Notes: generated from the sequence alone by a model not told the origin. Shown: positions 28,420 to 36,602, counted from the first letter of the stretch. The stretch: 64,000 bases of DNA from Elioraea tepidiphila DSM 17972 (GCF_000378465.1 NZ_KB899915.1:62001-126000); one strand, 5' to 3'. Translations and numbers: made by a program.

Positions 28420-30018
28420 ATGCAGCCTCATCCCTCGCCCTCGGCGGAACTCCGCCATGTGCGCGCCTGGCCGTTCCAGGAGGCGGCGCGCGTGGTCGAC
28501 CGGCTGGCGGCGACGGGCAAGGCCGAGGCGCTGTTCGAGACCGGGTACGGGCCCTCGGGCCTGCCGCATATCGGCACCTTCGGCGAGGTCGTGCGCACCA
28601 CCATGGTGCGCCACGCGTTCAGCCGCCTCTCGCCCCTGCCCTCGCGGCTGATCGCGTTCTCGGACGACATGGACGGGCTGCGCAAGGTGCCCGAGAACGT
28701 GCCGAACCGCGAGATGCTGGCGCAGCATCTCGGCAAGCCGCTCACCTCGGTGCCGGACCCGTTCGGCACGCACGAATCCTTCGGTCACCACAACAACGCG
28801 CGCCTCCGCGCCTTCCTGGACCAGTTCGGCTTCCAGTACGAGTTCGCCTCCTCGACCGAGTACTACCGCTCGGGCCGGTTCGATGCGGCGCTCACCCGCG
28901 TGCTGGAGACCTATGACGAGGTGACGGCGGTGATCCTGCCCACACTCGGGCCCGAGCGGCGTGCCACCTACTCGCCCTTCCTGCCGGTCTGCCAGCGCAC
29001 CGGGCGGGTGATGCAGGTGCCGATCCTCGAACGGAAGCTGGACGCCGGCACGGTGATCTGGCGCGACGAGGAGACAGGGCGGCTGGTCGAGACCCCGGTG
29101 ACGCGCGGGCACTGCAAGCTGCAATGGAAGGCCGACTGGGCGATGCGCTGGTTCGCGCTCGGCGTCGATTACGAGATGTCGGGCAAGGATCTGATCGACT
29201 CCGTGCGGCTCTCCTCGCGCATCTGCCGCATCCTCGGCGCCGAGCCGCCCGAGAGCTTCACCTACGAGCTGTTCCTCGACGAGAAGGGCGAGAAGATCTC
29301 GAAGTCCAAGGGCAACGGGCTCTCGGTGGAGGAGTGGCTGGAATACGCGCCCCCCGAGAGCCTCGCGCAGTTCATGTACAACAAGCCGCAGACGGCGAAG
29401 CGGCTCTATTTCGACGTGATCCCGCGCACGGTGGACGAGTATCTCGCCAATCTCGAGCGGCTGCGCAGCGAACCGGAGGAGACGCGGCCGACCAATCCGG
29501 CCTGGCACATCCATCTCGGCCATGTGCCGAACGAGCCGCCGCCGCCGATCTCCTTCGCGATGCTGCTGAACCTCGCGAGCGTGGTGAACGCCGAGCGGCC
29601 GGAGATCCTCTGGGGCTTCATCCGCCGCTACGCGCCCGAGGCGACGCCGGAGGCCTCGCCGATGCTGGCGACGCTGGTGCAGCGGGCGATCGCCTACTAT
29701 CGCGATTTTGTCCGCCCGGCGAAACGCTTCCGCGATCCCACGCCGGAGGAGGCGGCCGCGCTTGCCGACCTCGCCGATGCGCTGGAAGCCGCCCCGCCGG
29801 ACGCCGACGCCGCCGCGCTCCAGGACATCGTGTTCGAGGCCGGCAAGCGGCACGTGCCGAAGGAACGGCTGCGCGACTGGTTCGGCTGCCTCTACCAGGT
29901 ACTGCTCGGCCAGCAGGAAGGGCCGCGCTTCGGCGGCTTCGTCGCCCTCTACGGTGTCGCCGAGACGGTCGCGCTGATCCGGTCCACGCTCGCCCGGGCG
30001 CGCCCGGGCGCGGCCTGA
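28420..30018 (+). CDS. lysS: Class I lysyl-tRNA synthetase
   Basis: This enzyme charges tRNA-Lys. It is the archaeal-type class I enzyme, which also occurs in alphaproteobacteria and spirochaetes in place of the usual class II LysRS. The 532-residue protein has the HIGH motif as PHIGTF (49-54) and KMSKS as KISKSKGNG (from 292). Other conserved segments are [17 protein letters not shown] and FPVCxxxGR-like [15 protein letters not shown] helical anticodon-binding domain fills the C-terminal third. It is divergent from the helicase gene. An MprF-like gene follows after 21 bp, a pairing that links lysyl-tRNA supply to lipid lysylation. Confidence 0.96.
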   Translation: MQPHPSPSAELRHVRAWPFQEAARVVDRLAATGKAEALFETGYGPSGLPHIGTFGEVVRTTMVRHAFSRLSPLPSRLIAFSDDMDGLRKVPENVPNREMLAQHLGKPLTSVPDPFGTHESFGHHNNARLRAFLDQFGFQYEFASSTEYYRSGRFDAALTRVLETYDEVTAVILPTLGPERRATYSPFLPVCQRTGRVMQVPILERKLDAGTVIWRDEETGRLVETPVTRGHCKLQWKADWAMRWFALGVDYEMSGKDLIDSVRLSSRICRILGAEPPESFTYELFLDEKGEKISKSKGNGLSVEEWLEYAPPESLAQFMYNKPQTAKRLYFDVIPRTVDEYLANLERLRSEPEETRPTNPAWHIHLGHVPNEPPPPISFAMLLNLASVVNAERPEILWGFIRRYAPEATPEASPMLATLVQRAIAYYRDFVRPAKRFRDPTPEEAAALADLADALEAAPPDADAAALQDIVFEAGKRHVPKERLRDWFGCLYQVLLGQQEGPRFGGFVALYGVAETVALIRSTLARARPGAA

Positions 30019-30039
30019 GCGGACCGCGCGCGGGCGCCC

Positions 30040-32061
30040 GTGGCGGAGGGGCGGGCGGCATCGCTGTTGCGCCACGCGCCGGCGGTGCTCGGCATCGCGC
30101 TGCTGGTGGGCGCGCTCTATGTCGTGCAGCGCGAACTCGCCACGCTGCGGCTCGACGACGTGCTGCGCGCCATGGGCGCGATCCCGTTCACGGCGCTCGC
30201 GCTCGCCTTCGGCGTGACCGTCGTCGCCTATCTGGTGCTGACGCTCTATGACGCGCTGGGCACGCGCTTCGTCGGCCATCCGCTGTCCTACGGGCGGATC
30301 GCCTTCGCCTCGTTCACCGCCTATGCGCTGTCGCACAATATCGGCTTCGCGATGGTGTCCGGGGCGGCAATCCGTTACCGGCTGTATGCGCTGTGGGGGC
30401 TGTCGCCGCTGCAGATCGCCGGCGTGGTCGCGTTCTGCAGCCTGACCTTCGTGCTCGGCGGGCTGACGCTCGGGGGCATCGTGCTACTCACGGTGCCGAC
30501 CGCGGTGCCGGGCTTCGGCGGCTGGGTGCCGAACCCGGTGATGCACGCGGTCGGGGTGGCGATGCTCGGGCTCGTGACGTTCTACGCGGTGGCGGGCAAG
30601 CTGCGCGGCCGCCCGCTCCGGTTCGGCCGCACCGAGGTGCCGCTGCCGGGCCCCGGGCTCGCGGCGATGCAGGTGGCGCTGGCGACGGTCGATGTCGCGC
30701 TCACCGCGCTGATCTTCTACGTGCTGCTGCCCGAGACGCCGGGCCTCACCTTCCTCGTGTTCCTCGCGGTCTATGTCACGGCCTACACGGCGGCGATGGC
30801 GAGCCACGTGCCGGGGGGGCTCGGCGTGTTCGACGGCACGATCCTGCTGGGGCTCACCGACATCGTGCCGGCGGCGACCGTGGTCGGCGCGCTGCTGATG
30901 TTCCGGCTGTTCTATTACGTTCTGCCGCTGTTCATCGCGGGGGCGATGTTCGCGCTGAACGAGATCGTGCTGCGCCGGGTGGCGATGGCGCGCGCCTTCG
31001 ACCAGGTCGCGCGCTGGGGCGATCCGTTCGTGGCACCCGTCCTGTCGGCGGCGGTGACCCTCGCCGGCGTAGTGATGCTGTTCCTCGGCACGGCACCCCC
31101 CTTGGAGGCGCCTTTCGCCTGGGCCGGCGTGACCGAAGCGACACCGATTGTCGAGGTGTCGCATTTCGGCGCCTCCATCCTCGGCGCGGCGCTGCTGGTG
31201 TTGGCGTACGGGCTGTGGCGCCACGTGACCATGGCCTGGGCGGCCGTGCTGGTGACGCTGACGCTTGCGGCCGGACTCGCCGCCGCGAAGGGGCATGGCT
31301 GGCCGGTGCCGGCGATGATGCTCGCGACCGCGGTCTGCGTGCTGCCGTTCCGGCGCAACTTCTACCGCGACACGCGGCTGGTGGCGGAGCCGTTCACGGC
31401 GGGCTGGGTGGCGGCGGTCGTGGCGCTCGCGGTCTGCACCGTCAGCCTCGCGCTGTTCACGCATCTGCGGCGCGACTGGACCGCCGAGACCTGGTGGGAG
31501 TTCGTGCTCGCCGGCGATGCACCGTGGAGCCTGCGGGCGACGATCGCGCTCGGCGTGGCGCTGCTGCTGGTGGCGCTGGTGCGGCTGATCAGGCCGGCCC
31601 GGATCACCGCCGCCGCGCCGTCGGGGATGGCGGCGCAACGCTATGCCGCGCTTGCGCGCGTGCCTCCACCACCGCGCACCGACGGGCTGGTGTTCGGCGA
31701 GGACGAGGGTGCGGCGATCGCGTTCATGCGCCTGCCCGGCATCTGGCTCGCGATCGGCGATCCGGTCGGCGATCCGACCGATCGGGTCTCGGCGATCTGG
31801 CGCTTCCGCGACCTCTGCGAGCAGGAGAACGTCGATCCGGCGTTCTGGCGCGTCGGCCCGGACCTGCTGCGGGTCTACAGCGATATCGGCCTCACCCCAT
31901 TTCCGCTGACCGAAGCGGGTGAGTTCGCCCCGGAGAGCACGGGCGATGCACTGCCCGCGCAGCATTACCTGGCCTGCAAGGCGGAGCGCGACCTCATCAA
32001 GCTGCTGCCGCTGGTGCCGGCGCTGGAGAAGAAGGTCGCGCGCGTCAGCGAGACCGCGTGA
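30040..32061 (+). CDS. MprF-like lysylphosphatidylglycerol synthase/flippase with shortened catalytic domain
   Basis: The 673-residue protein has an N-terminal flippase-type membrane region (about residues 15-520, up to 14 hydrophobic segments). MprF signatures include ALSHNIGFAMVSGAAIRYRL and SHVPGGLGVFDGTILLGL. The cytoplasmic DUF2156/GNAT-type domain then begins (FGEDEGAAIAFMRLPGIWLA, GDPVGDPTDRVSAIWRFRDL) but stops about 100 residues in, after an unrelated-looking tail. Full MprF proteins reach 840-880 residues and carry tRNA-dependent transferase activity in the missing part. Downstream sequence encodes a different gene on the other strand, so this is not a simple frameshift. It may be a flippase only or a non-functional synthase. 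GTG start with weak ribosome site. Confidence 0.82.
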   Translation: MAEGRAASLLRHAPAVLGIALLVGALYVVQRELATLRLDDVLRAMGAIPFTALALAFGVTVVAYLVLTLYDALGTRFVGHPLSYGRIAFASFTAYALSHNIGFAMVSGAAIRYRLYALWGLSPLQIAGVVAFCSLTFVLGGLTLGGIVLLTVPTAVPGFGGWVPNPVMHAVGVAMLGLVTFYAVAGKLRGRPLRFGRTEVPLPGPGLAAMQVALATVDVALTALIFYVLLPETPGLTFLVFLAVYVTAYTAAMASHVPGGLGVFDGTILLGLTDIVPAATVVGALLMFRLFYYVLPLFIAGAMFALNEIVLRRVAMARAFDQVARWGDPFVAPVLSAAVTLAGVVMLFLGTAPPLEAPFAWAGVTEATPIVEVSHFGASILGAALLVLAYGLWRHVTMAWAAVLVTLTLAAGLAAAKGHGWPVPAMMLATAVCVLPFRRNFYRDTRLVAEPFTAGWVAAVVALAVCTVSLALFTHLRRDWTAETWWEFVLAGDAPWSLRATIALGVALLLVALVRLIRPARITAAAPSGMAAQRYAALARVPPPPRTDGLVFGEDEGAAIAFMRLPGIWLAIGDPVGDPTDRVSAIWRFRDLCEQENVDPAFWRVGPDLLRVYSDIGLTPFPLTEAGEFAPESTGDALPAQHYLACKAERDLIKLLPLVPALEKKVARVSETA

Positions 32062-32064
32062 CCG

Positions 32065-32709
32065 CTACTGGCTGGCCCAGACGATCCGGGCCATCCAGGC
32101 GACCTCGTTGACGTCGAGGCTGCGGCCCGGGAAGGCGGGATTCAATGAGGCGAGCTCGACCCTGCGCGCGGAGCGGCGCACCAGTTCCTTGGCCATCACC
32201 TCGCCCTCGACCGTGCGCACCACCACGCGATCGCCCCGTCGGGTCGGCGCCGCGGGTGAGGCGATGACGATGTCGCCGTCGCGGTAGACCGGCTCCATCG
32301 AGTCGCCGGAGATCTCCAACGCGTAGGCGTGCGGATCGCTGATGTTGGGCAACTCGATCTCGTCCCATGAGCCGCCGACCGGGTAGCCCGCATCGTCGAA
32401 ATAGGCGTCCGATCCCGCCTGGGCGAGGCCGATCAGCGGGATGCGCCGGGCCGCAGGCGCGGCGCTGCGCCGCGGCATCGGCGCCGAGCCGGTGACCAGC
32501 GCGGTGAAGGCCTCGAGCGGCGCGCCGACGGCGTCCAGCACCTTGGCGACGCTTTCGGTCGAGGGCCAGCGCGGCTTGCCGCCCGCCTCGCGCTTGGACC
32601 GGTTGAAGGTGGTGGGATCGAGCCCGGCCTTGCGGGCGAGGCCGGAGGCCGAGAGCCCGTGCTCGGCCGCGAGCGCGTCGATCGCGCGCCAGATGTCCTC
32701 GTGCCGCAT
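32065..32709 (-). CDS. LexA/CI-like repressor: helix-turn-helix plus S24 peptidase
   Basis: This 214-residue regulator has an N-terminal XRE-type helix-turn-helix (LSASGLARKAGLDPTTFNRS) and a C-terminal S24 self-cleavage domain. The nucleophile serine is in EISGDSMEPVYRDGD and the base lysine in GEVMAKEL. Such proteins inactivate themselves on RecA filaments after DNA damage. Related chromosomal copies occur widely in alphaproteobacteria, so it may be a host gene and not phage-derived. It is divergent from two small genes and a phage structural module, with a LexA-type SOS box between. The intergenic region is the obvious place for its operators. Confidence 0.88.
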   Translation of the reverse strand: MRHEDIWRAIDALAAEHGLSASGLARKAGLDPTTFNRSKREAGGKPRWPSTESVAKVLDAVGAPLEAFTALVTGSAPMPRRSAAPAARRIPLIGLAQAGSDAYFDDAGYPVGGSWDEIELPNISDPHAYALEISGDSMEPVYRDGDIVIASPAAPTRRGDRVVVRTVEGEVMAKELVRRSARRVELASLNPAFPGRSLDVNEVAWMARIVWASQ

Positions 32710-32769
32710 GATAGGGACACTCTCCTACATGTTCGCGATTCGATCACTAGGAATGACTTCCGATTAGGC

Positions 32770-32799
32770 TTGCGGTCTTGGGGCAACCAGGGGTAAATG
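32770..32799 (+). promoter_or_regulatory. Predicted promoter before SOS box
   Basis: TTGCGG at 32770-32775 and TAAATG at 32794-32799 (18-bp spacer) or GTAAAT at 32793 (17-bp spacer). The SOS box follows directly and would cover the transcription start. Confidence 0.5.
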
Positions 32800-32813
32800 T
32801 TCCTGTTTTGTTC
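32799..32813 (+). promoter_or_regulatory. SOS box GTTC-N7-GTTC (alphaproteobacterial LexA site)
   Basis: GTTC at 32799-32802, spacer CTGTTTT, GTTC at 32810-32813. This is exactly the direct-repeat LexA box known from alphaproteobacteria, with the usual T-rich spacer. It sits at the end of the predicted -10 and 25 bp before ATG 32839. An eight-base exact match is expected about once or twice by chance in 64 kb, but position and spacer composition favour a real site. Confidence 0.8.
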
Positions 32814-32838
32814 ACAACCCCCGCGCGACGAGGACCGA

Positions 32839-33216
32839 ATGCCCGCAGCAGCCGCCGAACGCCGCTACGCCCCCGTGCTGTCCGGCCCCACCCGTACCGA
32901 ACCCTTCGCCAGCGCCGAGGAAGCCTGGTTCTGGACCTTCGCCGCCCTGACCGCCCGCAACGCCGGGGCGCGCATCGTCGCCGGCCTCGGCATCAAGCCG
33001 CGCCCCTGCGAGCCCGATGACGTGATCCGCTGCCTCGACCGGCTTTACCGTCAGCGGCGGATCGAGATCGCGCATCTGCGCGTCTTGCGCCGTTTCGGCG
33101 ACCAGCAGGTGCCGCCGGACCCGCGGCACCCGGGCGACCACTCCGCGCTCCGGCTCTGGCGCGAGGCGCTCGACCGCCTCGAATGGCCGCTGCGCATGAA
33201 GGGCATCGTCGCATGA
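32839..33216 (+). CDS. Small protein under SOS box, function unknown
   Basis: This 125-residue protein has no recognised domain. It is basic and probably helical: PFASAEEAWFWTFAALTARN, then RPCEPDDVIRCLDRLYRQRR, then LWREALDRLEWPLRMKGIVA at the end. The sequence reads like a conserved alphaproteobacterial family and not like random coding. ATG 32839 is chosen because GACGAGGA lies just before it; the upstream in-frame ATG at 32797 overlaps the SOS box. It is the first gene behind that box and overlaps the next gene by four bases (ATGA). A regulator or DNA-damage effector for the downstream particle genes is possible but unproven. Confidence 0.75.
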   Translation: MPAAAAERRYAPVLSGPTRTEPFASAEEAWFWTFAALTARNAGARIVAGLGIKPRPCEPDDVIRCLDRLYRQRRIEIAHLRVLRRFGDQQVPPDPRHPGDHSALRLWREALDRLEWPLRMKGIVA

Positions 33217-33635
33217 CCGGGCTCCCCGAGCATGCGCCCGAGAGCGCGATCTGGGTCGCGTTCTCCGGCCGTGCCGACCTGCCATGGCTGGCGCTGCTGC
33301 GCCCGGGTTTCCGCCACTGCTTCTGCGCCGTCGCGGATACGACCGGCTGGACGCTGGTCGACCCGCTCGCGCGCCGGCTGGTGGTGCAGCGGCTCAGGGT
33401 CGAGCGCGAGTTCGACCTGCCGGCGTTCTGGCGCCGCGCCGGGTTTCGCGTACTCGGCCCGTTCACCCCGGCGCCGGCCGGGCCGAGCCTGCTGCCCCCG
33501 CTCGCCCCGTTCAACTGCGTGACGGCGTGCCTGAGGCTGCTCGGGTTGCGCTGGAGGCTGGTGCTGACGCCGTTCGGCCTCTACCGCCGCCTCGCACGCC
33601 ATTACGCCGCTGGACAGATAGGAAAAAAGTCTTGA
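33213..33635 (+). CDS. Small protein, possible permuted NlpC/P60-type (papain-like) hydrolase
   Basis: This 140-residue protein is coupled to the preceding gene by an ATGA overlap. It has a histidine-centred segment LLRPGFRHCFCAVADTTGW followed about 65 residues later by APFNCVTACLRLLGLR. A histidine before an N-C-V cysteine is the order found in circularly permuted papain-like (LRAT/YiiX, permuted NlpC/P60) enzymes, which cut peptidoglycan peptides or amides. This is a weak pattern match. If right, it could serve as a lysis or entry enzyme for the phage-like module, which otherwise has none. The start is fixed by the overlap; the end contains a promoter-like element. Confidence 0.6.
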   Translation: MTGLPEHAPESAIWVAFSGRADLPWLALLRPGFRHCFCAVADTTGWTLVDPLARRLVVQRLRVEREFDLPAFWRRAGFRVLGPFTPAPAGPSLLPPLAPFNCVTACLRLLGLRWRLVLTPFGLYRRLARHYAAGQIGKKS

Positions 33636-33660
33636 CGCTCCGACGCCCCCGCCGTTAGAA
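33632..33660 (+). promoter_or_regulatory. Predicted promoter of the phage structural module
   Basis: TTGACG at 33632-33637, a 17-bp spacer, TTAGAA at 33655-33660, preceded by the A-rich run GGAAAAAAG. It straddles the stop codon of the upstream gene. It is the best sigma-70-type promoter before the portal gene, giving a leader of about 115 nt. No T7-type phage promoter is recognised. Confidence 0.6.
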
Positions 33661-33715
33661 AGATCAGGCCAAGGGGCGGAGTGTGCCCTCTGGCTCCATC
33701 CTCCCTCCCCGACTA

Positions 33716-33745
33716 CGACGGCCGGCCCCTCGGGGCCGGCCGTCG
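33716..33745. repeat. Perfect 14-bp inverted repeat before the structural module
   Basis: CGACGGCCGGCCCC (33716-33729), two bases TC, GGGGCCGGCCGTCG (33732-33745). There is no T-run, so it is not a classical terminator. It lies in the leader between the predicted promoter and the first structural gene, where it could act as an attenuator, RNA-processing site or operator. Confidence 0.7.
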
Positions 33746-33782
33746 GCTTGTCGGCCCGCGCCCTGTCCCGAGGAGAGCACGC

Positions 33783-33998
33783 ATGGGTGGCCTGTTCCGC
33801 GCGCCCGCACCCCCTCCTGCCGCGCCTGCTCCGCAGCCTGCCGCCCAGCCCGCCCCCGCGGACGAGGAGCGCGCCCGCCGCATCGCCGCCCTCGAGGCGC
33901 GCCGCAGTGGCATGGCCGGCACCGTCGCCACCTCCTGGCGCGGCGTGCTCGCCGATGCGCTGCCCCCGACCAACCGCAAGTCGCTGCTCGGCGAGTGA
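33783..33998 (+). CDS. Small phage head protein upstream of portal
   Basis: This 71-residue protein starts MGGLFRAPAPPP, is proline-rich for 30 residues, then has a basic helix (EERARRIAALEARRSG) and ends in NRKSLLGE. Short proteins of this build, with MGGLF-type starts and a K-x-LLGE end, are common directly before portal genes in tailed phages; their role is unclear. A GAGGAGAG site precedes ATG 33783. Its stop overlaps the portal GTG (GTGA). It is the first gene after the predicted module promoter. Confidence 0.75.
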   Translation: MGGLFRAPAPPPAAPAPQPAAQPAPADEERARRIAALEARRSGMAGTVATSWRGVLADALPPTNRKSLLGE

Positions 33999-35521
33999 GG
34001 GCACAGGTGGAGTTCGACCCCGAGGCGATCCTCGCGCGCCAGGCGCGCGCGCTCGCCCGCCGCCGCATCTGGGACGGCATCTGGAAGGACTGCTACGACC
34101 ACGCGCTCCCCGGCCGCCCGGGCGACACCGGCGTGCCGATCTACGACGGCACGGCCCCCGATGCCGCCGAGCAGCTCGCCGCCTCGCTGCTCGCCGAGCT
34201 GACCCCGCCCTGGCTCCGCTGGTTCGGCTTCGTCCCCGGCCGCGCCGTGCCGGCGACGCTCGCGGGCGATGCCTGGGCCTCGACCCTCGAAACCGCGGCC
34301 GAGACCCTGCACGCCGAGCTGGAACGGTCGAACTTCACCGTCGAGATGCACCAGTGCTTCCTCGACCTGGTGATCGCCGGCACCGCCTGCCTCGCGATCG
34401 AGGAAGCGCCGCCCGGCGAACCCTCCGTCCTGCGTTTCGCCGCCGTGCCGCTCGCCGAGGTGACGCTGGAGGAGGGGCCGGACCGCAAGCTCGATACCGT
34501 GTTCCGCAGCCTGCGCATGACGCGCGACGAGATCCGCGCCCGGTTCCCGGGCGCCGCGCTGCCGCGCGCATTGCTCGGCCCGGAGGAGCGCGAGGGCGAA
34601 CCGACGCGCCATGAGGTGATCGAGGCGGTGATCCCGGATCAGCGCGGCTACGCCTACGCGGCTCTGCTGCGCGCGGGCGACGAGCCGGCCGCGATCCTCG
34701 CGCGCGGCCGCTTCGCCTCCTCGCCCTTCATCGCCTTCCGCTGGATGAAGGCGCCCGGCGAGACCTATGGCCGCAGCCCGGTGATGAAGGCGCTGCCCGA
34801 CATCCGCACCGCCAACAAGGTGGTCGAGCTGATCCTGAAGAACGCCTCGATCGCGGTCACCGGCATCTGGCAGGCCGACGATGACGGCGTGCTGAACCCG
34901 GCGAACATCCGACTCGTGCCCGGCGCGATCATTCCGAAGGCGGTGGGTTCCTCGGGCCTCACCCCGCTTGCCGCTCCCGGCCGGTTCGATGTCAGCCAGC
35001 TCGTGCTCGACGATCTGCGCGCGCGCATCCGCCACGCCCTGCTGACCGACCGGCTGGGCCCCGTGCAGGGCGCGCGCATGACCGCGACCGAGGTGATGGA
35101 GCGCGCGGCCGAGATGGCGCGGCTGCTCGGCGCGACCTTCGGGCGGTTGCAGACCGAGCTGCTCACGCCGCTGATCGACCGGTGCCTCGCGATCCTGCGC
35201 CGCCGTGGCCTGGTCCCGGCGTTCGGCCTGGATGGCGGCATGGCGGGGCTCGTCTGGCGCAGCCCGCTCGCGCAGATCCAGGCGCGGTCGGAGGCCTCGG
35301 GCACGCTGATGTGGCTCGACGCGGTGCGCGCGCTCGGGCCCGCCGCTGCACAGACCGCCGATCCGGCCGCCGCCTCCCGCTGGCTCGCCAATCTGCTCGG
35401 CGTGCCGCCAGACCTCGTGGTGAGCGCGGCCGAGGAGGCGCACGCCCTGAAGACCGGCGCCGCCGCGCTCGCGGCCGACGCCGACGATGCCCTGCCCCAC
35501 GGCCTCGATCCGGCCGCCTGA
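33995..35521 (+). CDS. Portal (head-to-tail connector) protein, T7 gp8 type
   Basis: The portal ring is the vertex through which DNA enters and leaves the head. The 508-residue protein matches the podovirus head-to-tail connector family. It has an early YDGTAPDAAEQLAASLLAELTP segment, a central GRSPVMKALPDIRTANKVVE and a late helical stretch MTATEVMERAAEMARLLGA with LQTELLTPLIDRCL. T7 gp8 is of similar size (about 536 residues). GTG 33995 is chosen for the overlap with the upstream stop; GTG 34007 is the alternative. A scaffold gene follows after 13 bp. Confidence 0.9.
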   Translation: MRAQVEFDPEAILARQARALARRRIWDGIWKDCYDHALPGRPGDTGVPIYDGTAPDAAEQLAASLLAELTPPWLRWFGFVPGRAVPATLAGDAWASTLETAAETLHAELERSNFTVEMHQCFLDLVIAGTACLAIEEAPPGEPSVLRFAAVPLAEVTLEEGPDRKLDTVFRSLRMTRDEIRARFPGAALPRALLGPEEREGEPTRHEVIEAVIPDQRGYAYAALLRAGDEPAAILARGRFASSPFIAFRWMKAPGETYGRSPVMKALPDIRTANKVVELILKNASIAVTGIWQADDDGVLNPANIRLVPGAIIPKAVGSSGLTPLAAPGRFDVSQLVLDDLRARIRHALLTDRLGPVQGARMTATEVMERAAEMARLLGATFGRLQTELLTPLIDRCLAILRRRGLVPAFGLDGGMAGLVWRSPLAQIQARSEASGTLMWLDAVRALGPAAAQTADPAAASRWLANLLGVPPDLVVSAAEEAHALKTGAAALAADADDALPHGLDPAA

Positions 35522-35534
35522 CGAGGACACAGCG

Positions 35535-36299
35535 ATGGCTGACAACCTGATCGACATCACGCTCGAGGATGCGGGCGGCAAGGATGGTGCCGCGAAGCCG
35601 GCCCCGCGCGGCAAGCGTCCGGCCGAGGTGCCCGAGAAGTTCTGGGACGAGGAGGCGGGCCAGATCCGAGTCGAGGCGCTGCTCAAGTCCTATCTCGAAC
35701 TCGAGAAGCGGCTCTCGCGCATGGTGCCGCTGCCCGAGGACGAGGGGGACGAGGAGGCGCGCAATCGCCTGCTGCGCGCGCTCGGCGTGCCGGAGACGCC
35801 CGACGCCTACACGATCGAGCCGCACCACCCGCTGCTCACGCCCGATCCGGAGGTGAACCGGCGCCTGCACCAGGCGGGGTTCACGCCGACCCAGGTGCAG
35901 CTCGTCTACGACCTCGCCGGTGAGCGCCTGCTGCCGCTGATCGCCGAGGCCGCGCAGATGTTCGAGGCCGAGCGGCAGATCGAACGGCTGAGGGATCATT
36001 TCGGTGGCGAGGAGCGCTGGGCGCGCGTGGCCAAGCAGCTTGCCGCCTGGGGCAAGGCGAACCTCCCCGAGTCGGTGTTCGAGGCCCTCTCGTCGACCTT
36101 CGAAGGCGTGCTCGCGCTGCACCGGATGATGGAGAAGAACGAGCCGGGCCTGCTGCGCGACGCCGAGCCGGGTCCGTCGCTCGGCGAGGACGAGCTCCGC
36201 GCGATGATGCGCGACCCGCGCTACTGGAAGAAGCGCGATCCGGACTTCGTCGGCCGCGTCTCCGACGGTTTCCGCCGGCTCTTCCCCGGCGAGCGCTGA
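35535..36299 (+). CDS. Capsid assembly scaffolding protein, T7 gp9 type
   Basis: Scaffolds guide procapsid assembly and leave before the mature head forms. This 254-residue protein is acidic and mostly helical. It has PEKFWDEEAGQIRVEALLKSY and LELEKRLSRM, features seen near the start of many podovirus and siphovirus scaffolds, and a C-terminal RRLFPGER basic end that would contact the capsid protein. The place between portal and capsid is that of T7 gene 9. ATG 35535 has AGGACACAG before it. It is followed by a 303-bp non-coding stretch with a hairpin. Confidence 0.85.
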   Translation: MADNLIDITLEDAGGKDGAAKPAPRGKRPAEVPEKFWDEEAGQIRVEALLKSYLELEKRLSRMVPLPEDEGDEEARNRLLRALGVPETPDAYTIEPHHPLLTPDPEVNRRLHQAGFTPTQVQLVYDLAGERLLPLIAEAAQMFEAERQIERLRDHFGGEERWARVAKQLAAWGKANLPESVFEALSSTFEGVLALHRMMEKNEPGLLRDAEPGPSLGEDELRAMMRDPRYWKKRDPDFVGRVSDGFRRLFPGER

Positions 36300-36602
36300 G
36301 CCCATCGACACCTGAACCCTCTCGGCCGCCCGCGCCGCATCGCGCGCGGGGGCCGGGCCGGGGCTTCCGAGCGCGCCCCTTCCCGCGCTCGCCCCGGAAC
36401 CGGGACGGATGCGCGTTCCCCTTCCCCGCGCATCCGTCCCGCCTGTTTCGGCACGCTGCCGTTCCGATGGCGTGCCGGCCGGATGCCGGTCAACCGCCCG
36501 AGGCGGCCCGGCATCCGCGCCTGTGCGAGTCGGCCCCGTCCGGGACAACCGCGCGCCACAGCCCCGAACCCACTCCGCAACCGACATCAGGGAAACCCGA
36601 TC
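36300..36602 (+). other. 303-bp gene-free stretch between scaffold and capsid genes
   Basis: No coding frame is convincing. The stretch holds a GC-rich partial hairpin near 36328-36355 and a strong 14-bp inverted repeat at 36401-36441. It is the largest gap in the phage module and may set different levels of scaffold and capsid transcripts. A CAGGGAAA ribosome site for the capsid gene lies near its end. Confidence 0.6.
36401..36441 (+). terminator. Hairpin between scaffold and capsid genes, terminator or processing site
   Basis: CGGGACGGATGCGC (36401-36414) pairs perfectly with GCGCATCCGTCCCG (36428-36441) around a 13-base pyrimidine-rich loop. CCTGTTTCGG follows, a weak T-tract. It could be a partial terminator or an mRNA-stability element for the highly expressed capsid gene. 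Confidence 0.55.

Noticed and set aside
25511..28651. A 1046-codon open frame on the plus strand opposite the helicase
   Set aside because: Shadow of the helicase gene, which has Walker A, DEAH and Fe-S motifs; the frame also runs into lysS out of phase.
30040..32800. Interruption of the MprF-like gene by phage integration
   Set aside because: No missing 3' fragment of the gene is found at the right end of the phage block near 45.1 kb, and no duplicated att-like sequence was seen.
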